NCBI RefSeq assembly: GCF_014493765.1
Contig: NZ_JACTVJ010000005.1
Span: forward strand, 779,408-843,407
Origin: Streptomyces polyasparticus
GTDB lineage: Bacteria > Actinomycetota > Actinomycetes > Streptomycetales > Streptomycetaceae
DNA: 64,000 nucleotides
Reading direction: 5' to 3'
Part shown: piece after piece, positions 60,367 through 64,000 of the stretch
Layout of the letters: every line of letters starts with the position of its first letter
Position numbering within the stretch: the first letter of the stretch is position 1
Notes under the pieces: generated by a model
What the model saw: the letters and a program-made list of their open reading frames with translations, nothing else
Databases searched by the model: none
What the model was told of the DNA's origin: nothing
Program-made: the position numbers and the translations under genes

Positions 60367-61020
60367 TCAGCCGGAGGCCACCGGCAGCACGTCCGGGGAC
60401 AACGCCCCCGCCTGAGCCGCCGCCGCCGTCATCCGCCGCCGATGATGCCGCCTGCACAGCACCTCGTACCCGATCTCCTCGGCGGGCCGGTTCACATCGC
60501 CGACCACGACCTGCGCGCCGTCGACCACCATCTCCCCGCCGACCGTACGGGCGTTGTGCGTGGCCCGCGCCCCGCACCAGCACATGGCCTCGACCTGCAG
60601 GGTCTCTATGCGGTCCGCGAGCTCGATGAGCCGCTGCGAACCGGGGAACAGCTTGGTGCGGAAGTCGGTCGTGATCCCGAACGCGAAGACATCGAGCTCC
60701 AAGTCGTCCACGATCCGGGCGAGTTGGTCGATCTGCTCGGGTGCGAGGAACTGGGCCTCGTCCACGATCACGTAGTCCACCTTGCCGCCGCTCGACAGCT
60801 CCTCGACCACGTACGCGTACAGGTCCATCCCCACCGGCGCCTCGACCGCGTCCGTGACCAGGCCGAGCCGCGAGGAGAGCTTGCCCTCGCCGGCGCGGTC
60901 GTCCCGCGTGAAGATCAGGCCCTGCAGTCCGCGGGCCGAGCGGTTGTGACCGATCTGGAGAGCGAGTGTGCTCTTACTAGGGCATTCGCAATGTTTTTGA
61001 GAGCCCCGAAAGCCACGCAC
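60367..61020 (-). pseudogene. tdk: Thymidine kinase, 5' end replaced
   Basis: The frame is a clear bacterial thymidine kinase from KSTLALQIGHNRSARGLQGLIFTRDD onward, with the catalytic Glu in DEAQFLAP, TDFRTKLFPGSQRL, and zinc ligands in CWCGARATHN and LCRRHHRR. The normal start (PELVFFSGTMDCGKST type) is missing; instead the frame reads RGFRGSQKHCECPSKST from a GTG at 61020. The glycine-rich P-loop is therefore lost, and ATP binding should fail. The break, near 60976, coincides with a drop in G+C and the edge of the inserted segment. It could instead be site-specific integration using the tdk 5' end. Confidence 0.75.
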
Positions 61021-61317
61021 CAGGACAGCGCGAAGCCGCCAGGCCGATTGTCAGTGGCGGCTTCTACAGTGACGCACCCAGTTACGGACGCTTCTTCATA
61101 GGCGGCCGCACGCCGCCAGCCCGAGGATCGATTCGAATTTATTGACGAACTCATCGCGCATACCTTCGAAGTACCGCGGAAGCCCGCCCCAATACATCCA
61201 ACGTGAGATAGCGCAAGAGCCGCACGCTTCGACTCTTACGGTTGTACGTTTATCGACCTCATTGCATCGCCGACTCTCCGGCCACGCAGATGACTCCAAC
61301 GAAAGGATCCGCCCACC

Positions 61318-62322
61318 ATGCCCAAGCGGCTGGAAGTCGGCCGAAGCGGCTGGCGCACCTCGGCCAAACACAACATGCTGAACAAACTGGTAGGCGAGGA
61401 GGCAGGAGCCATCAAGCACGTTCCGCGAGCACCCCGCCGCCTGGTCTGGTACGACCTGACGGCCGGGGACGCGAAAGTGCCAGGTGGCGAAGACTGGCAC
61501 CGGAATTGCTCACCCGGGATCTTCGCTTACCACGCCGCACAGTCAACCGTTCCTGTAGAAGTCCGCCTGTACGAGATCAACAGCGAGACGTACCGGCACC
61601 TCTTGTTCAACCTGAATCGTCAACTCCCGCGCTGGGGATTCGCTCCTGAAGGTACAGGTTGCTGGAGATCACCCAGGGCCACAATCCAGGCGCTCAACTG
61701 CAGCGGCGCGGACGCATCCGTGGACCGACTCCTCAGCACAGATGCCGTGTTCGCGGTGAACGATCCCAATGCGATCACTGACTGGGCCATGCGCAGATCG
61801 TTCTCGCAGGAGATCAGCGATCTCGGGGTGACGTTCTTCAGGACCCTCACAACAATGGGGTGCAACGCCAACGGCTTGAAGAGAGGGAAGGACACCCGTC
61901 CCGCCCGAATCGAGTGCTTCAACTATGTGGAGGCAGCAAAACGCACTCTGCCAAGGCAGCGCGACCTCTGCTTTGCCGCGATCCTCCGCGACGACGCCCA
62001 GTGGGCCTATTTGATCGAAACCTCCGAGAAGTGGAGAAACAGAACCACCATCGCCGTTCAAAGAGCGTTCCGGCAGCATGGGCGAGACGCCTCCGTCACG
62101 TGGTCCAAGCTCGACGGCGACGGCCAGTTCCGAGGTGAGATGCTCCGGCTCTTCCTCACCAAGGCCGAGCGCGAGGGCATCCGAGGACAAGAAGAGGCAT
62201 GGCTGGCCGCCACCGCAGCGCAACGGATCATGCTGCTTGCAAAGTACGAGGACACACCGGTGCCCCCGAAGCCAGAGCAGATGAGTTTCTGGCTCGGGGA
62301 CGAAGAGGAATTCACTGCATGA
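61318..62322 (+). CDS. Putative three-Cys-motif partner (TcmP-like) protein
   Basis: 334-aa protein. The N-terminal half looks like a Rossmann-type methyltransferase core: VWYDLTAGDAKVPGG at the place of motif I, and VEVRLYEINSETYRHL with an acidic end of the second strand. The C-terminal half is helical, with RNRTTIAVQRAFRQHG and QEEAWLAATAAQRIMLL. TcmP proteins are known as genomic partners of Gp37/Gp68 (DUF5131) proteins, which is exactly the neighbour here; the family call is by this context and general similarity. AAGGAT precedes ATG 61318. The stop overlaps the next start. Codon use is less G/C-biased than in the core genes. Confidence 0.6.
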   Translation: MPKRLEVGRSGWRTSAKHNMLNKLVGEEAGAIKHVPRAPRRLVWYDLTAGDAKVPGGEDWHRNCSPGIFAYHAAQSTVPVEVRLYEINSETYRHLLFNLNRQLPRWGFAPEGTGCWRSPRATIQALNCSGADASVDRLLSTDAVFAVNDPNAITDWAMRRSFSQEISDLGVTFFRTLTTMGCNANGLKRGKDTRPARIECFNYVEAAKRTLPRQRDLCFAAILRDDAQWAYLIETSEKWRNRTTIAVQRAFRQHGRDASVTWSKLDGDGQFRGEMLRLFLTKAEREGIRGQEEAWLAATAAQRIMLLAKYEDTPVPPKPEQMSFWLGDEEEFTA

Positions 62323-63764
62323 ACAAGCTCGGCCCCTACCACGTCCACCCGTTCGCAGACGCCTTCCCTTTGATCGAAGGCGAAGAGTTCGAAGGCTTGG
62401 TGCGCGACGTCAAACGAAACGGGTTGCGTGACCCGATCGTGCTGAACCACGATCGCACGATCCTGATCGACGGGCGTAACCGATACCTGGCATGCGAGGC
62501 AGCCGGGATCACTCCGAACTTCGAGACCATCTCGGCCGAACACACCGAGTCCATGATCCTCGACCTCATCGTGTCCAGGAACATCACACGTCGGCAACTC
62601 TCGGCCGGCCAACTCGCCTTTCTTGCCCTGGAATACGAGAGTTCCATCACCGCGGAAGCCGACGCCAGTGCCCGTGATACAGAAAACGGGGAAACCGAGA
62701 GGTCAGAGGCCGAAGCTCAAGACGTGAACGCGTCAACAGGCCTAGCGCTAAGCAGCCTCAAGCAACGATCACGCCGGGATGAGGCGGCCCGCACGATCGG
62801 CGCATCACCGAGAGCTCTCCAGCGAGCCAGAACCGTCGAGACATACGCACCCGAGCTGGTGCATCAAGTCCGGTCTGGCGACCTGGCTCTGGATCAGGCG
62901 GAAAAGGCGGCTCTCCGCCGCAAGCGGGAGATGCCTGAGGCCGCACCAACCGAGAAGCCCACCCCCGTCGTGCTGACACTCCGCACGCACGACGGCCAGG
63001 AGTTCCCGTACAACAAGCCCGCCGGGAAGCCCACCTTCAACAACACGGAGGGCGATGGAATCTCATGGGCTCACTGGTCATGGAACCCCGTTACCGGCTG
63101 CCTGCACGGCTGCAGCTACTGCTATGCCCGGGAGATCACTCTGCGGTTCAAGCAGGTCAACCCGGCTGGTTTTACTCCACTCCTGCATCACGAGCGGCTT
63201 GGCGCACCAGCCAACACCAAGATCCCGGAGCAACATCGAGATGACCCTGCGTGGAGGCGCGTCTTTGTGTGCTCCATGGCTGACCTCTACGGCCGCTGGG
63301 TGCCGGAATCGTGGGTGCTGCAAGTGCACTCCGCAATGCTCGCCAATCCGCAGTGGGAGTATCTGCTTCTGACCAAGTTCCCGGCGCGCTACAACAAGGT
63401 TGAACTGCCACAGTCCGCCTGGGTTGGTACCAGTGTGGATGAGCAGAAGCGAGTACGCATCGCCGAGGATGCTTTCCGGAAGATCGACAATGTCAAGGTC
63501 AAGTGGCTGTCCATCGAGCCTTTGACAGAACCGTTGGAATTCAGCGACCTCTCCATGTTCGACTGGATCGTGATCGGAGCACAGACCGAGACCTGGCAAG
63601 GTGAAGGCGCCGACCGTGTCCGCGTGCCCGCCTTCGCCCCGCCGTTCGAATGGGTGGCACGCCTCGTCCAACAAGCCCGGCAAGCCGGCTGCCGCGTGCA
63701 TCTGAAGCCGAACTTGCAGAACGGCAATCCCGGCATGCAGTTCCCCGATGAGTATCCGATCTGA
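62319..63764 (+). CDS. ParB-like/DUF5131 (phage Gp37/Gp68) fusion protein
   Basis: 481-aa protein. Residues about 1-110 form a ParB/Srx-type N-domain (GLRDPIVLNHDRTILIDGRNRYLACEAAGI), with the helical ITRRQLSAGQLAFLALEYE following. After a charged linker, the DUF5131 domain (about 245-481) starts WAHWSWNPVTGCLHGC and has CxxxCxxC at C261, C265, C268 followed by YARE, similar to the radical-SAM cluster motif. VFVCSMADLYGRWVP and WVGTSVDEQKR are typical of the family. The activity is unproven. It is coupled (ATGA) to the TcmP-like gene. Codon use suggests horizontal transfer. Confidence 0.82.
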   Translation: MNKLGPYHVHPFADAFPLIEGEEFEGLVRDVKRNGLRDPIVLNHDRTILIDGRNRYLACEAAGITPNFETISAEHTESMILDLIVSRNITRRQLSAGQLAFLALEYESSITAEADASARDTENGETERSEAEAQDVNASTGLALSSLKQRSRRDEAARTIGASPRALQRARTVETYAPELVHQVRSGDLALDQAEKAALRRKREMPEAAPTEKPTPVVLTLRTHDGQEFPYNKPAGKPTFNNTEGDGISWAHWSWNPVTGCLHGCSYCYAREITLRFKQVNPAGFTPLLHHERLGAPANTKIPEQHRDDPAWRRVFVCSMADLYGRWVPESWVLQVHSAMLANPQWEYLLLTKFPARYNKVELPQSAWVGTSVDEQKRVRIAEDAFRKIDNVKVKWLSIEPLTEPLEFSDLSMFDWIVIGAQTETWQGEGADRVRVPAFAPPFEWVARLVQQARQAGCRVHLKPNLQNGNPGMQFPDEYPI

Positions 63765-63970
63765 CAGTGTGTAATTTTCGGGCTGAGCGGAGAACGAGCA
63801 GCGACTTCATCGTCAACGCAGCGGAGACGCTCAAATCACTCCCTGCCTGAGGATCAGTGCAGGGCGTATTGCGCGGCGGCCACGAACTTCTGCCTCGCCC
63901 GCCGCGTTTCCTCCTGTGGGGCGGGGTCTGTACGGTCAACGGTGGATCTTCGAGCAGGAAGTAACACCTG

Positions 63971-64000
63971 ATGACAGACGTGACCGTGTCGGCTGAGGCC
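63971..64000 (+). CDS. Start of a gene running out of the window
   Basis: ATG reading MTDVTVSAEA to the window end, with AGGAAG about 10 nt upstream. Only ten codons are visible, so no family can be assigned. The first codons have high third-position G/C, suggesting return to core chromosome after the insert. Confidence 0.4.
   Translation, partial: MTDVTVSAEA

Larger units (their letters stand above)
60976..63770. mobile_element. Inserted low-G+C segment disrupting tdk
   Basis: The left edge is where tdk similarity stops. From there, G+C and third-position G/C fall markedly relative to all other genes. Two overlapping genes (TcmP-like and ParB-DUF5131) fill it. No integrase, transposase or terminal repeat is visible and the missing tdk 5' end does not reappear by 64000, so the right boundary is uncertain and the element may extend beyond the window. 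Confidence 0.4.

Noticed and set aside
60915-61154. 79-codon minus-strand frame at the edge of the insert, considered as a transposase remnant
   Set aside because: No DDE or recombinase motif; it overlaps the damaged tdk frame and is more likely chance.
63858-63968. Minus-strand frame ending RRARQKFVAAAQYALH before TGA
   Set aside because: It looks somewhat protein-like but is under 40 codons, starts with a TTA-containing stretch and faces the start of the gene at 63971; not enough support.

Overview
The base composition (about 70% G+C), third-position G/C bias, GTG and TTG starts and 4-bp ATGA/GTGA gene overlaps point to a Streptomyces chromosome. The order dut - DUF3093 - DUF4193 - cutS/cutR - hemH - sepH resembles, from memory, the cutRS/sepH neighbourhood of S. 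coelicolor. No rRNA, tRNA or CRISPR array was seen.

Region 1 (1-15.7 kb) is conserved core. It holds the end of a DUF3710 gene, dut and a hotdog thioesterase in one operon, then DUF3093 and DUF4193 proteins, the CutS/CutR two-component system, a 53-aa protein, an inositol monophosphatase-family enzyme with ferrochelatase, an MFS transporter overlapping an aldonolactone oxidase, a Thr-Pro-repeat membrane protein, the divisome protein SepH, a rhodanese and a VOC-domain protein.

Region 2 (15.7-31.7 kb) is mixed. It contains a membrane-anchored copper-radical oxidase of the galactose-oxidase/GlxA fold and a visibly decayed stretch: an aldehyde dehydrogenase with two frameshifts back to back with a regulator that has lost half of its helix-turn-helix. 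After these come a MarR regulator, a CxxC AhpD-like protein, an operon of an NB-ARC/TPR regulator, a 2-hydroxyacid dehydrogenase and a DUF2264 protein, a His-rich metal-binding protein, a double-RCK membrane protein, and an ECF sigma factor with its membrane partner. Two unrelated 32-bp triple tandem repeats lie here.

Region 3 (31.7-45.7 kb) is a compact hybrid PKS/NRPS operon on the minus strand: MFS exporter, KS-AT-ACP, aminotransferase-luciferase-like monooxygenase-C-PCP-C, M18 aminopeptidase, type II thioesterase, A-PCP. A malonyl-extending KS-AT-ACP followed by AMT and monooxygenase domains is the logic expected for an alpha-hydroxy-beta-amino acid, the warhead of bestatin-, amastatin- and microginin-type aminopeptidase inhibitors. 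The embedded aminopeptidase is then a candidate self-resistance or maturation enzyme. This is the most interesting system in the window.

Region 4 (45.7-60.3 kb) has a propeller-type lipoprotein and a five-gene, translationally coupled operon: two DUF4132-type proteins, a MoxR ATPase, a DUF5682-VWA fusion and a SWIM zinc-finger protein. It resembles the uncharacterised E. coli yehI/L/M/P/Q set.

Region 5 (60.3-64 kb) shows a thymidine kinase gene broken inside its P-loop by a lower-G+C insert. The insert carries a TcmP-like protein and a ParB-DUF5131 fusion with a radical-SAM-like CxxxCxxC motif.
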